Assembly: GCA_016786885.1 (NCBI GenBank)
Contig: JAEUVO010000033.1
Span: 1 to 64,000 of the forward strand
Direction of reading: 5' to 3'
Origin: Chitinophagaceae bacterium
GTDB lineage: Bacteria > Bacteroidota > Bacteroidia > Chitinophagales > Chitinophagaceae
Length of the DNA: 64,000 nucleotides
This document shows, one piece after another, positions 24,458 to 33,429 of this stretch (position 1 is its first letter; the number at the start of each line of letters is the position of its first letter). A model generated the notes under the pieces. It was not told the DNA's origin, made no database searches, and was given only the letters and a program-made list of their open reading frames with translations. The position numbers were made by a program, and so were the translations under genes.

Positions 24458-27223
24458 CTAAAAGCTAAAAGCAATACGGGCAAACAGGCGACGTCCGGCT
24501 GTTCCCATTTGCACGGCATCCCAGGCTCCGCCTGTTTCAGTGTTATAGGCCCAGTCTTTAGCGCCTTTTACCACGCCAAAATCAGGGTGTGCATTCAAAA
24601 GATTATCAACTCCAAGATGCAGCGTTAATTTTTTAAATAAAGGATGACTGGCATAAATATCAGTTACCAGTTTTCCTGAATAATCAAACTGATCTGGTAC
24701 ATCACCACTACCATTATCTAAAGGAACAGTAGGTGATATGCCTAATCCATCCTGCCCATAACCTAACAAGGTTACTTTTCCAAAATAAGTTAGCCTTGTT
24801 CCCAGTGTAAGTTTTTTCCTTCCATACTCAAAACTGAAAGCTCCTTTCATTTTAGGTGCAGAAGCCAGGATAAATTTTTGTTCTCTGTCACTCAAAAAAG
24901 TCTGGCGAAGGAATGCTGAACCACTGAGTTTAGACGGAACATTGATCTTATCAATCTCCATGTTTTGAATATTACCTGCAAATAAGGCCCGGTAGCGGCT
25001 GTCACCAACTTTCTTATTGAAGTCAATCACCACATCAATACCGGAGTTGGTTGTATTAACAGCATTGGCAAAGAACTGTGCGTAGCTAACATTTAATGCT
25101 GCCATTTGCGAAGCAAGACCCGGATCAAGACTTGGGTCGCTGCCATCAAATTGCCCACTGATCACTACCCGGTCTTTTATTTTGGTCATATAACCATCCA
25201 GTGTAACATTCAGATTAGCGGTAGCCTTCCAGGTAAAGCCTACACTGGCACTTATACTTTTTTCTTGTGTAAGATCAGGTATACCTGCGGCTTTTGCCAA
25301 TGAACTATAGTTAGGGGCAATCTTTACTTCGGCAATATTACCCGCCTGTACAGTGGTAAAAGTGGAGCTGAAATTGATCTGTTGTAAAGAGGGAGCTCTG
25401 AAACCGGTACTGAATGAACCTCTCAGGTTAACATTTTTTGAAGCTTTTACCCTGGTAGCAAATTTATAGTTATGGGTAAATCCAAAATCACTATAATTTT
25501 CCAGGCGAACAGCCAGGTTAACTAACCAGGCTGGCACGATATCAAATTCTGCATCACCATAAAAGCCGAGTACATTACGCTGCGCATTCACTTCATCATT
25601 GGGCTGATATCCCGGAAACCCTTGTGCACCGGTTGCTTTATCACCAGACAGATCATAGTTAGTGTAGGATGCTTCTTCGCCGGCATATATTTTATAGTTT
25701 TCATAGCGATACTCTATGCCTAATCCAAGGTTAAAGTTCTTTGCAAATTCACGGCTAAAGTTCAGGTTGCTGGTGTTTTGTAAGAAAGAGAAACCACCAT
25801 CATCAAAATGCCTTTGTGCTGAACCAATGGAAGCATTGAAAGTTTTGTCGCCATAAAAATGAAAGTTATTTTTCCCAACAGTATTGCTCATGTCCCAGTT
25901 CCAGTTACCCCAGGCCACTCCTTTAAAACCACCTGTTATAGAAAAGTCTTTGATTTTTGTTTGTATATGAGGACTGTACCAGATTTCTCCGTCACTGCCT
26001 ACCCTCATTACTTCTGGTACAAATACCAGACCTCCCATTGCATCGGTGGGAAACCGATCAGGCCTGGCTGACCAGTTGCGGGTGAATGCGTAGGCATCAG
26101 ATGATTTGCTATTGTGACCACCAAATGAGTAAAAAGATGTTTTTCCTTTACCTGGTAATTCAAGATTATAAAAAGTTCCAAATGTGTTTACGCCTGCATC
26201 TCCATGACCACGACGATAAATATCTAAGTACATTGCTTCATCATCAGTCTGGTAATTATCTGTTTTTAATGCCTGGCGGAATGTTTTTGAAGTGCTTACG
26301 CCATCAAAAGTAAGATTGATAAACCCTCCCTTTTTGCCTAAGGGTAAGCCAAAATTTACATTGGCGGCAATCGATTTGCCATCAAATTTTCCTGCATGTT
26401 CATAATCCTTATGCAGATCTGATTCAAAAGCAGTATTGAATTTTGGATCATAATAAGCAGCTACTCCAACTGATCCGTTTATCTCGTTCACTGTTTTTTT
26501 CGTAACAAGGTTAATAACACCGGCAATAGCGTCAGAGCCATATTGGGCAGAAGCGCCGTCTCTTAATATCTCAACCCTTTCTATAGCAGAAGAAGGTATG
26601 GCATTGAGGTCGGTTCCCGCATTACCTCTTCCTCTTGTTCCGAACATAGCTACAAAGGCTGTTTGATGACGGCGTTTCCCATTTACCAAAACCAATGTCT
26701 GGTCAGGGCCAAGTCCCCGCAAAGTTGCCAGGTCAATGTGATCAGCACCATCACTACCACTTTGTTTATTGTAGTTAAAAGAAGGAGCTGCATAATTTAG
26801 TATAGAAGTCAGATCCATCCTGGCAGTGGGAGCTGCAGCTTGTGCAACATTGATCACATCTACCGGTGCGGTGGTTTCAGTTTTTACCCGTCCGGCCCTC
26901 CTTGATCCTACCAGCACTACCTGTCCAAGTTCTTCGATAGATTGGGCAAGGGTAATATTTACCGGTCCCGTAACATTTGCTTTTATGGTTTGCCTTACAA
27001 ACCCGATGGAAGAGATCTCCAGCTCATCATCGGAGTTTACTGTAAGGCTAAATGTACCATCGGCACCCGTTAATGCCATTTTACCGGTTTTTTTTGATTT
27101 TACAGTTACACCTGCAATGGGGAGGCCATTAGCATCTGTTATTTTACCAGTCAAAGCTTGTTGTGCTATAACAGCAATACCTGTAAATAGGAAAGAGAAA
27201 AATAGAAAGAGAGCCTTTCTCAT
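24458..27223 (-). CDS. TonB-dependent outer membrane receptor
   Basis: 921 residues: signal peptide (MRKALFLFFSFLFTGIAVIAQ), an N-terminal carboxypeptidase-regulatory-like repeat (LTGKITDANGLPIAGVTVKS, about 23-100), a plug domain (about 105-250: PVDVINVAQAA, RGLGPDQTLVLVNGKRRH, ILRDGASAQYGSDAIAGVINL) and a 22-strand-type barrel ending in aromatic FARIAFSF. The receptor imports ligands too large or too scarce for porins, using TonB energy. The plug motif ILRDGASAQYGSDAIAGVIN is the common 'catecholate-type' signature. No SusD-like partner is adjacent, so it is not a SusCD unit and the ligand cannot be guessed. Single gene with its own terminator. Confidence 0.93.
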   Translation of the reverse strand: MRKALFLFFSFLFTGIAVIAQQALTGKITDANGLPIAGVTVKSKKTGKMALTGADGTFSLTVNSDDELEISSIGFVRQTIKANVTGPVNITLAQSIEELGQVVLVGSRRAGRVKTETTAPVDVINVAQAAAPTARMDLTSILNYAAPSFNYNKQSGSDGADHIDLATLRGLGPDQTLVLVNGKRRHQTAFVAMFGTRGRGNAGTDLNAIPSSAIERVEILRDGASAQYGSDAIAGVINLVTKKTVNEINGSVGVAAYYDPKFNTAFESDLHKDYEHAGKFDGKSIAANVNFGLPLGKKGGFINLTFDGVSTSKTFRQALKTDNYQTDDEAMYLDIYRRGHGDAGVNTFGTFYNLELPGKGKTSFYSFGGHNSKSSDAYAFTRNWSARPDRFPTDAMGGLVFVPEVMRVGSDGEIWYSPHIQTKIKDFSITGGFKGVAWGNWNWDMSNTVGKNNFHFYGDKTFNASIGSAQRHFDDGGFSFLQNTSNLNFSREFAKNFNLGLGIEYRYENYKIYAGEEASYTNYDLSGDKATGAQGFPGYQPNDEVNAQRNVLGFYGDAEFDIVPAWLVNLAVRLENYSDFGFTHNYKFATRVKASKNVNLRGSFSTGFRAPSLQQINFSSTFTTVQAGNIAEVKIAPNYSSLAKAAGIPDLTQEKSISASVGFTWKATANLNVTLDGYMTKIKDRVVISGQFDGSDPSLDPGLASQMAALNVSYAQFFANAVNTTNSGIDVVIDFNKKVGDSRYRALFAGNIQNMEIDKINVPSKLSGSAFLRQTFLSDREQKFILASAPKMKGAFSFEYGRKKLTLGTRLTYFGKVTLLGYGQDGLGISPTVPLDNGSGDVPDQFDYSGKLVTDIYASHPLFKKLTLHLGVDNLLNAHPDFGVVKGAKDWAYNTETGGAWDAVQMGTAGRRLFARIAFSF

Positions 27224-27383
27224 GTTGATTAGTTTGGTTAAAAGATAACTTAAATATAAAGTAAAATATATTTAAATGAAATGGCTTTCTGCTAACCCCT
27301 GTGGATATTGACCCGGAGGAGCTATAACTTATAAGAAATCAGGAAATGTAATCAGAGGATTTTGGGGTAGTGCAGCAATTAAA

Positions 27384-27405
27384 AAAAGCTGCAAAAGCAG
27401 CTTTT
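27384..27405 (-). terminator. Aminotransferase terminator
   Basis: AAAAGCTGC (27384-27392) and GCAGCTTTT (27397-27405) form a 9-bp stem with a 4-nt loop; on the minus strand it is followed by more T residues (seven in total). It lies 28 bases after the aminotransferase stop. Confidence 0.83.
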
Positions 27406-27432
27406 AGTCTTATCAATCATGATTTGAGAAAA

Positions 27433-28659
27433 TTACTGTGCTGCCGCTGTAACCACTTTTTCCAAAGCAACTTTTCCGGGGTATTGGTCTAATGCTTTTT
27501 CCAGGCAGTCCATGGCAGCATTGATAGCATCAAGATTCAGCACATAAGCCAATCGCACTTCATTTTTGCCCAATCCGGCGGTACCATAAAATCCTGTGGC
27601 AGGTGCCAACATTACAGTTTGATTATTATAGGAGAACTCTTCGAGCAGCCACTGACAAAATTTGTCGCTGTCGTCAATAGGTAGCCGGGCAATTGCATAG
27701 AAAGCACCGCCAGGATTTGGACAGAAAACACCAGGCATTGCATTAAGACGGCTTACCAACAAATTCCTTCGACGCAGATATTCTCTCTTAGGGGCGTCAA
27801 AATAACTGTCGGGCAGATCTACAGCTGCTTCACCCATAATTTGTGCGAGTCCCGGGGGGCTTAATCTTGCCTGGGCAAATTTCATAGCAGCATCATATAC
27901 CATTTTGTTTTTTGTTACCAATGCGCCCAGCCTAGCTCCGCAGGCACTGTATCTTTTTGATATGGTATCCATCAACACCACATGTTGATCCAATCCCTGT
28001 AAATGCATGGCACTAACATATTCGCCATCATAGCAAAACTCACGATATGCCTCATCACTGAATAGATATAAATGATGTTTGATGCATATATTTTTCAGGG
28101 CTTCCATTTCTTCCTGGCTGTAGAGATAACCAGTCGGGTTATTCGGGCTGCAGATGATGATAGCTTTTGTTTTACCTGTGATTACTTTCTCAAAATCCGC
28201 AATAGGTGGTAATGCAAAACCTGTTTCTATGCGGGATGTGATGGGAACAACATTTACTCCGGCGGCACAGGCAAAACCATTGTAGTTGGCATAAAATGGT
28301 TCAGGAATGATCACTTCATCACCCGGATTGAGGCAGGTAAAAAAACCAAACATGATAGCCTCACTTCCTCCTGTTGTTATCAGTATCTGGTCATGAGCTA
28401 CTTCGATGCCCACTTTTTTGTAATACTGCACCAGTTTGCGGCGATAACTTTCATTACCTGCACTATGACTGTATTCTAACACTTTAATATCAGCATGGCG
28501 CACTGCATCCATAATAGCTGGCGGCGTTTCTATATCGGGTTGCCCGATATTCAGGTGATAAACCTTAATACCTTTTTTCTTGGCTGCCTCTGCATAAGGT
28601 ACCAATTTCCTGATTGGGGAGGGGGGCATTTGAGTGCCCCGTTGAGAGATAGTTAGCAT
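27433..28659 (-). CDS. Class I/II PLP-dependent aminotransferase
   Basis: 408 residues of the aspartate/aromatic aminotransferase fold, transferring amino groups between amino acids and 2-oxo acids. Signatures: an N-terminal LNIGQPDIETPP, TTGGSEAIMFGFF, PFYANYNGFACAAGV, CSPNNPTGYLYSQEEME, SDEAYREFCYDG, the PLP lysine in TISKRYSACGARLGA, GGAFYAIARLP and the late RLAYVLNLD. Substrate is not decidable from sequence alone. A TACCTTTG box (minus strand, 28664-28671) ends 4 nt before the ATG, so the mRNA may be leaderless; the internal MPPSPIRKL (28629) is an alternative start, but MLTISQRGTQMPPSP looks like the family's normal beginning. Confidence 0.92.
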   Translation of the reverse strand: MLTISQRGTQMPPSPIRKLVPYAEAAKKKGIKVYHLNIGQPDIETPPAIMDAVRHADIKVLEYSHSAGNESYRRKLVQYYKKVGIEVAHDQILITTGGSEAIMFGFFTCLNPGDEVIIPEPFYANYNGFACAAGVNVVPITSRIETGFALPPIADFEKVITGKTKAIIICSPNNPTGYLYSQEEMEALKNICIKHHLYLFSDEAYREFCYDGEYVSAMHLQGLDQHVVLMDTISKRYSACGARLGALVTKNKMVYDAAMKFAQARLSPPGLAQIMGEAAVDLPDSYFDAPKREYLRRRNLLVSRLNAMPGVFCPNPGGAFYAIARLPIDDSDKFCQWLLEEFSYNNQTVMLAPATGFYGTAGLGKNEVRLAYVLNLDAINAAMDCLEKALDQYPGKVALEKVVTAAAQ

Positions 28660-29119
28660 TGGACAAAGGTAGGGTTCATTGTTGAATGGCTGATATCTGT
28701 AAAAAACAACCCTTTACAGGCAAAGTTTTTTCATTAGAAGCCAGATGATCTATTTGAAACAGAAACTAATTATCGTTTGAAGAAATAGTTTATGAACTAT
28801 TACATAATCTCATTTTTCTCAGATCCCTGTTGTGCAGATGGGTTGTGAACTATTCAGTAACAGATTTTTTAGTACAGAATAATATAAAGGACGAGGGATG
28901 CTGAGTACATATTTGGAATAATTAATTCCGAATTACTGCAGTTTCTTGTTATCGGTGTAGGAGATTTGAACTTTACATTTAAGCCTCTGTTATCAGTGTA
29001 ATTACTTAGAAAAATTGTCGAGGAGGGTTGAAAATCATTAATTTTTTGACATTAATCAACTCAATTACTAAAAAAATGGCATTGTAATTGTTAACTTTAT
29101 ATGATTAAAATCTAACTAT
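28660..29119. other. 460-bp gap without recognisable gene
   Basis: Apart from the TACCTTTG box at 28664-28671, I see no protein-coding frame of note, no tRNA and no clear hairpin. The stretch is A/T-rich. Near its right end GTTAACTTTATATG (29092-29105) contains TAACTTTA, one mismatch from TAnnTTTG, and could promote the 32-residue microprotein at 29120. Confidence 0.5.
28664..28671 (-). promoter_or_regulatory. Candidate -7 box of the aminotransferase gene
   Basis: Minus strand TACCTTTG, a perfect TAnnTTTG, ends 4 nt before the ATG at 28659. With the usual start about 7 nt downstream of the box, transcription would begin at or near the ATG. Confidence 0.5.
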
Positions 29120-29218
29120 ATGATTACCATTACAATCGTTGTTTGCCTGCTTTTTGTGGCATTCTTTACAGCCTCTGTTATTGCTGTAAAAGCTGAAGCA
29201 GAAAGAGGAAGACAATAG
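29120..29218 (+). CDS. 32-residue single-helix membrane microprotein
   Basis: A complete short frame reading MITITIVVCLLFVAFF, TASVIAVKAEAERGRQ. It has one hydrophobic helix (about residues 2-24) followed by a charged C-terminus (KAEAERGRQ), as expected for a small inner-membrane protein with a cytoplasmic tail. A strong hairpin (29249-29269) follows 31 bases after the stop, so it seems to be a self-contained transcription unit. No neighbour suggests a function. It could be missed by gene finders because of its size. The second microprotein at 32349 has the same architecture. Confidence 0.65.
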   Translation: MITITIVVCLLFVAFFTASVIAVKAEAERGRQ

Positions 29219-29248
29219 TATCGGTTAGTTGACAAGAAATTATAGTGG

Positions 29249-29269
29249 AGGCTTTGCAAAAGCCTTTTT
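29249..29269 (+). terminator. Terminator after the 32-residue microprotein
   Basis: AGGCTTT (29249-29255) and AAAGCCT (29259-29265) form a 7-bp stem with a tight 3-nt loop, followed by TTTT. Confidence 0.7.
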
Positions 29270-29304
29270 AGAAAACCCTGCTCAAAGCAGGGTTTTCTAG
29301 TTTT
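29270..29304. terminator. Second, convergent terminator
   Basis: AGAAAACCCTGCT (29270-29282) and AGCAGGGTTTTCT (29286-29298) form a 13-bp stem with a CAA loop, followed by AGTTTTTTAG. It overlaps the stop codon of the OmpA gene and can serve both directions. Confidence 0.8.
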
Positions 29305-30910
29305 TTAGGATCTTGAATTCTACTCTTCTGTTTAATTGACGGCCTTCATCTGTTTCGTTAGTAGCTACCGGTTGTGTCTCTCCATATCCTTTCGACGTAA
29401 TTCTGTGCGGGGCTATACCTTTTGCTAAAATATATTCCGTCACAGACCGGGCCCTGTTATCACTTAACTTGATATTATAGTTATCTGAACCCCTGCTATC
29501 AGTGTGTGCACTCATTTCAATTTCAATGGCCGGGTTTTCATTCAGCAACTTGATCACCCTGTTCAACTCTATAAATGATTCGGGTCGGAGGTCCCATTTA
29601 TCAAAATCGAAAAACACATTATTCAGCCGCACCACTTGTCCTATTTCAATAGGAACGAGATACAGGTCTTTATGTATTACTTTATATCCTGCCTTAACAA
29701 GGGAGTCGAGATTCAGATTTTCTGACTGGGCAAAGAAGTGATCAGCAGTGGCTCTTATCAGGTAATTTTTATCGTATGGTAATACAATTTTGAAAGATCC
29801 GTCAGCCGGATTGGAGATTGCATTGCCGGCTTCTGTTCCCTCTGGCAACGTTTCATATAGCAAGGAAGCATTGATTGGCTGATTTGTTTTTTTGTTGTAC
29901 ACATTACCGCTAACCAATACTACAGGATCCGGCTTTTCTCTTTCCAATAATTTTACTCTTACAATATCACTTTCGCCGTATCCTTCCTGGCTGGTGGTTA
30001 GGTAAGCATACTCTCCGCCGGCATCCAGTGTAAAAAAAGCATCCCAATCAGCACTGTTAATAGGAACACCAAGATTTACAGGGTCACTCCATTTCTGCCA
30101 GCTATCATCAAGCCTTTTAGTCATCCATATATCATTATCGCCAAAACCACCCGGCCGGTTACTACTAAAGTAAAGGGTCACACCGTCAGCAGCAATGTAG
30201 GGAGTTAGTTCATCATACTTTGGGAGATTGATTTTTTTACCGAGGCTTTTAGGTTCCGACCAGCTTCCGTCTTTTTGCAAAAAGGAAACAAAAATGTCAT
30301 TATCAAAACTACCTTTTGTTTCACCAAAATAGAGCAGGAGAGTTTGCCCGTCATGTGACATACTGGCTCCATACTGGTGCCCCCGATCATATTTTTCATA
30401 ATTTTTTATCCTGAGCATTTCTGGTTTACCCCAACTGCCATCTTCTCTCAACATACTCATGCTGACACCATTTCCTACATAATCCCCATTTATAAAAGCA
30501 TTTCGGATCAGTATACGGTTATTGTCTGGTGATATCCAGAATACTGCATTGTAGTAATAAGTATTAAGCGGATGTTCCATGTGCCGTGCTTCTCCCCATT
30601 TACCAGAGCTGTCCCGGAAAGAATACCAGATATCCTGTGAGTTTCGTATCTCGCCAAATTTTCTGTTAGCAGGGTGATTTTCACAAATGAAGAAAAGTAT
30701 GTTCCCATCTGCAGATATTGTTGGGCGCAATTCAGGAAGATTGGAGTTGATCTTTACTCCAATATTTTCAATTTTAAGAATAGTGCCCGCCGTAATAATA
30801 TTATCCTTTTGTGGTACCAAAGTACCGGATGTATCAGTAGTTGCTGATGGCTGGGCAAACAAATAGCATGTGCATGTGGTAAGTATAGAAAGGAGGATAG
30901 CTCTTTTCAC
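29297..30910 (-). CDS. PD40 beta-propeller / OmpA family outer-membrane protein
   Basis: 537 residues. Signal peptide MKRAILLSILTTCTCYLFAQ. Residues about 60-335 contain repeated PD40-type blades (LRPTISADGNILFFICENH, DELTPYIAADGVTLYFSSNRPGG, the latter being the characteristic 'SSNRPGGxGxxDIW' motif). A carboxypeptidase-like stretch (SGNVYNKKTNQPINASLLYE) comes next, and the final 120 residues are an OmpA domain (NVFFDFDKWDLRPES, SAHTDSRGSDNYNIKLSDNRA, KGYGETQPVATNETDEGRQLN, RRVEFKI) that binds peptidoglycan. This is the Bacteroidota layout of envelope-anchoring proteins. It is transcribed leftward after the smaller OmpA gene, 59 bases apart. Confidence 0.93.
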   Translation of the reverse strand: MKRAILLSILTTCTCYLFAQPSATTDTSGTLVPQKDNIITAGTILKIENIGVKINSNLPELRPTISADGNILFFICENHPANRKFGEIRNSQDIWYSFRDSSGKWGEARHMEHPLNTYYYNAVFWISPDNNRILIRNAFINGDYVGNGVSMSMLREDGSWGKPEMLRIKNYEKYDRGHQYGASMSHDGQTLLLYFGETKGSFDNDIFVSFLQKDGSWSEPKSLGKKINLPKYDELTPYIAADGVTLYFSSNRPGGFGDNDIWMTKRLDDSWQKWSDPVNLGVPINSADWDAFFTLDAGGEYAYLTTSQEGYGESDIVRVKLLEREKPDPVVLVSGNVYNKKTNQPINASLLYETLPEGTEAGNAISNPADGSFKIVLPYDKNYLIRATADHFFAQSENLNLDSLVKAGYKVIHKDLYLVPIEIGQVVRLNNVFFDFDKWDLRPESFIELNRVIKLLNENPAIEIEMSAHTDSRGSDNYNIKLSDNRARSVTEYILAKGIAPHRITSKGYGETQPVATNETDEGRQLNRRVEFKILKN

Positions 30911-30969
30911 AGGCCTGGATTTGATGCTAAAATAATAGAAAAAGCCGGTTTCTAATAGTGTTTACAAAA

Positions 30970-31668
30970 CTATAAGATTCTCAGCTCTGTCCTCCGGTTC
31001 AGTTGTCTCCCTTCATCTGTATTATTATCTGCTACTGGTTGGCTGGCTCCATAACCCTTTGCCGTTAACCGGTTGGCTTTGATGCCTTTACTGACAAGGT
31101 AATTGCGAATAGTATTAGCCCTTTCCTGGGATAGTTTGAGGTTATGAGCATCTGATCCCACATTATCAGTGTGGCCGGCGATCTCAGCTTTTATTTCTTC
31201 ATGTCGTTTCAGGTATTCCAGCAGTTCAGTTAACTGTGTGTATGAATCTACCCGAAGCGAGGCTTTGTCAAAATCAAAATGCACATTATCAAGCCGGTAG
31301 TTTTTTGGAGGCGCAAATTTAATATTCACCCAAAATGGATCAGTAAAATATTCATCTTCGGCAAGGACAGGAACTTTAATGATGGTGTATTGTGTTGTAT
31401 CAGAAATACTTTTCAGGCTTACATGATAGTTATCTCCCGGCGGCAACAGTTGCTTTATTTTTCCGGCAGCATCAGAATAACCTCTGATAGTCTTTCCTGT
31501 CTTTTCTCCCCGGAAAATCACTTCTTCTCCTTTTCTTGGCTTTGCATTCATATCAGTTACAGTAACATTTACGGTAGCTATACGGGGGAATGAATCGGTA
31601 ACAACTGTTGTTTGTTGCCCCCGGGCAAAACAACCTGCTAGTAATAAAGGAAGAGTGATTTTTATCAT
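30970..31668 (-). CDS. OmpA family lipoprotein
   Basis: 232 residues. MIKITLPLLLAGCFARGQQ has the lipobox LLAGC, so it is a likely lipoprotein. A transthyretin-like domain follows (TVTDMNAKPRKGEEVIFRG with GYSDAAGKIKQLLPPGDNY), then YRLDNVHFDFDKASLRVDSY and the OmpA peptidoglycan-binding core (IAGHTDNVGSDAHNLKLSQERA, ending KGYGASQPVADNNTDEGRQLNRRTELRIL). The two OmpA genes probably form an operon read leftward and share the OmpA module but not the PD40 blades. The start ATG at 31668 fits the lipobox position. Confidence 0.9.
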   Translation of the reverse strand: MIKITLPLLLAGCFARGQQTTVVTDSFPRIATVNVTVTDMNAKPRKGEEVIFRGEKTGKTIRGYSDAAGKIKQLLPPGDNYHVSLKSISDTTQYTIIKVPVLAEDEYFTDPFWVNIKFAPPKNYRLDNVHFDFDKASLRVDSYTQLTELLEYLKRHEEIKAEIAGHTDNVGSDAHNLKLSQERANTIRNYLVSKGIKANRLTAKGYGASQPVADNNTDEGRQLNRRTELRIL

Positions 31669-31923
31669 GCATGTTTTTTTATCAACGAAAAGAGAGAAAG
31701 AAATATTGCAAGAGTAAAAATATTCGAAAAGGGACCTATATCTTACTTACAGATGACTCTTGAACTTTGAGCAGAATAGAAAAAGCTTTCAATTCATTAG
31801 TTTAACCGGTATAAAATAATCATTACCTGTCTTTTCATTGTTTGTGTTATTAATAACATTTTATTCAGTATTAAGTGAGAGTTTCATTGGCTGATACTGC
31901 TTATTTTGGTTACCTTCGCTGCA

Positions 31924-32271
31924 ATGAACAAACCCGGCAATACAAGAATTTCAGCTTTCTTTTTCTTTCTCGTTATTGTCTGCCTTGGTGTCAAAACCGC
32001 TCATGCTGCGCCAGCTATTCATAAAACAGCAAGAGAAACTATTTCTGAAGAATTGCTTGGACTTCCTAACGGAGAATTGGAAGTATTATCCTTTCCGGTA
32101 GCATCAGGCTGGCAAGTTGTAGTTCAGAAAAACCCGGGCCAGCAAGATTTTGTACTGTCCATCAGCACTCTTCAATACCATTTATCCTCAACAAGTTCAT
32201 ATAATAAGGGATTCTTATATTTAATCAGAGATTATCTCTTACATATTTATCCTACTCATAACTTTTGGTAA
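31924..32271 (+). CDS. Small secreted protein of unknown function
   Basis: 115 residues with a signal peptide (NTRISAFFFFLVIVCLGVKTAHAAPA, cleaved after AHA). The mature peptide (about 85 residues) is rich in Ser/Tyr/His (TLQYHLSSTSSYNKGFLYLIRDYLL) and ends in HIYPTHNFW. I recognise no family. The frame can be extended upstream with a TTG at 31906, but the ATG at 31924 is better. TACCTTCG (31911-31918), one base from the -7 consensus, ends 5 nt before this ATG. It is transcribed away from the OmpA genes. Confidence 0.62.
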   Translation: MNKPGNTRISAFFFFLVIVCLGVKTAHAAPAIHKTARETISEELLGLPNGELEVLSFPVASGWQVVVQKNPGQQDFVLSISTLQYHLSSTSSYNKGFLYLIRDYLLHIYPTHNFW

Positions 32272-32348
32272 TTCTGACAGTTTCTTGTTTTTTATTAACG
32301 GTATCTGCTTAGGCGGGTACTGCATTTTTTATTTACTAAACTAAGGTT

Positions 32349-32474
32349 ATGAATCCGACATTAATAACTGCATTGGTATTATTAGGGGCAATATTTCTGA
32401 TCATTAGTATATTGGTATTTGTACATGATCGGGATAAAAAGAGAGATACAAAAAATAGTACAGGCACTGAATAG
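32349..32474 (+). CDS. 41-residue single-helix membrane microprotein
   Basis: A complete frame that reads MNPTLITALVLLGAIF, LIISILVFVHDRDKKR, DTKNSTGTE. The hydrophobic helix (about residues 5-25) and basic/acidic tail (HDRDKKRDTKNSTGTE) look like an inner-membrane anchor with a cytoplasmic tail. A near-perfect 11-bp terminator hairpin begins 6 bases after the stop, so it is an independent unit or the end of one. Function unknown; no similarity to its neighbours is visible. Confidence 0.7.
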   Translation: MNPTLITALVLLGAIFLIISILVFVHDRDKKRDTKNSTGTE

Positions 32475-32479
32475 ATTGT

Positions 32480-32516
32480 AAGTATGGCCATCAAACAGGT
32501 GGTCATACTTTTTTAG
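32480..32516 (+). terminator. Terminator after the 41-residue microprotein
   Basis: AAGTATGGCCA (32480-32490) pairs with TGGTCATACTT (32500-32510) with one G-T wobble and a 9-nt loop; TTTT follows. Confidence 0.85.
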
Positions 32517-32607
32517 GGAACACCAGTATATGCCGGCATAAATAATTTATGAATAAAGTATAATGAGATATTACAGAAGTTTTATCTTTCGTTTAAAATA
32601 CAGATAT

Positions 32608-33381
32608 ATGAAGAAAAATTTTATTATCCTATTTCTGCTGTCTTTGTCAATTACGATCCTGGCACAGGATATTGATTACAAGAAAGGAATGATACAGGTT
32701 AATGGAAAGGATTATGCAAAAATGGAAGTGACTAAACAGAATTTTGGTCTTACAAAATCATTTGAAGTATTTTCTTTGTCCGGAGAAAAAATTATCATCG
32801 CAGCTCCGGCTACCGAATTTGAATCAGACAAGAATGATAACTCTTATCTTTTTTACCGGGTCACTTTTTTAACTTCAAACCAGGTGGGCATCTTTAAAGT
32901 ATCCTCACTCAGCCAGGAAAAATCATTTGCGAAACTGGTTGGAGGCAGTGGTATCCTTATAAATGACAAAGCGGATGATAACAAGGTAAGGGAGTTTATA
33001 GCTGCCAAAGGTGCAAGCCCTTCTATTGCCGTAAATTATACTTTGGTAAATCGCAACAGGGTATGGCCAATCAGTTTGCAAAAGGATAAGAACATTGAAC
33101 AGAATTCTAAAATTATAGGGAGCTTCAAACCGGTCGGCTCGCAAAACGGTCTTGATATGTATGAGTTTATGCTGCCTTCGGGAGTAATAATAGCAAAAGT
33201 TTCTTTTGCCGGAGGGAACAATGCACAAAACATGGAACTGTTTACTGCGAAAGACAATCTGAAAAGGACAGTACCGATACCACAAAAGGAAAAGATACTG
33301 GCAGCGGATGTTAGTATCGATAAAAACCAGTTCACATTAAAGCGTATTACTCAATGGCTGGTCGATAACCAATACCTGTAG
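32608..33381 (+). CDS. Secreted protein of unknown function
   Basis: 257 residues. MKKNFIILFLLSLSITILAQ is a good signal peptide; the 15 codons before it (from 32563) make a non-signal basic stretch, so 32608 is the chosen start. The mature chain is beta-rich, with alternating polar/hydrophobic stretches (SFEVFSLSGEKIIIAAPATEF, LFYRVTFLTSNQVGIF) and a charged C-terminus. No domain recognised. The TAACTTTG box between it and the next gene (33400-33407) suggests that the T9SS cargo gene is transcribed separately. Confidence 0.7.
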   Translation: MKKNFIILFLLSLSITILAQDIDYKKGMIQVNGKDYAKMEVTKQNFGLTKSFEVFSLSGEKIIIAAPATEFESDKNDNSYLFYRVTFLTSNQVGIFKVSSLSQEKSFAKLVGGSGILINDKADDNKVREFIAAKGASPSIAVNYTLVNRNRVWPISLQKDKNIEQNSKIIGSFKPVGSQNGLDMYEFMLPSGVIIAKVSFAGGNNAQNMELFTAKDNLKRTVPIPQKEKILAADVSIDKNQFTLKRITQWLVDNQYL

Positions 33382-33399
33382 AAAGCAAACGTAATTGAT

Positions 33400-33407
33400 T
33401 AACTTTG
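33400..33407 (+). promoter_or_regulatory. Candidate -7 box of the T9SS cargo gene
   Basis: TAACTTTG matches TAnnTTTG exactly and lies 22 nt before the proposed GTG start. No convincing -33 element. Confidence 0.45.
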
Positions 33408-33429
33408 TACAGGCTTAAATAATTGATCA

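Noticed and set aside
24458..27223. SusC-type nutrient receptor of a polysaccharide utilisation locus
   Set aside because: No SusD-like gene, glycosidase or regulator sits nearby, and the plug motif is of the generic TonB-receptor type.
29270..29304. Attenuator or riboswitch for the OmpA gene
   Set aside because: The hairpin lies at the 3' end of the OmpA gene and has a T-run outward, fitting termination only.
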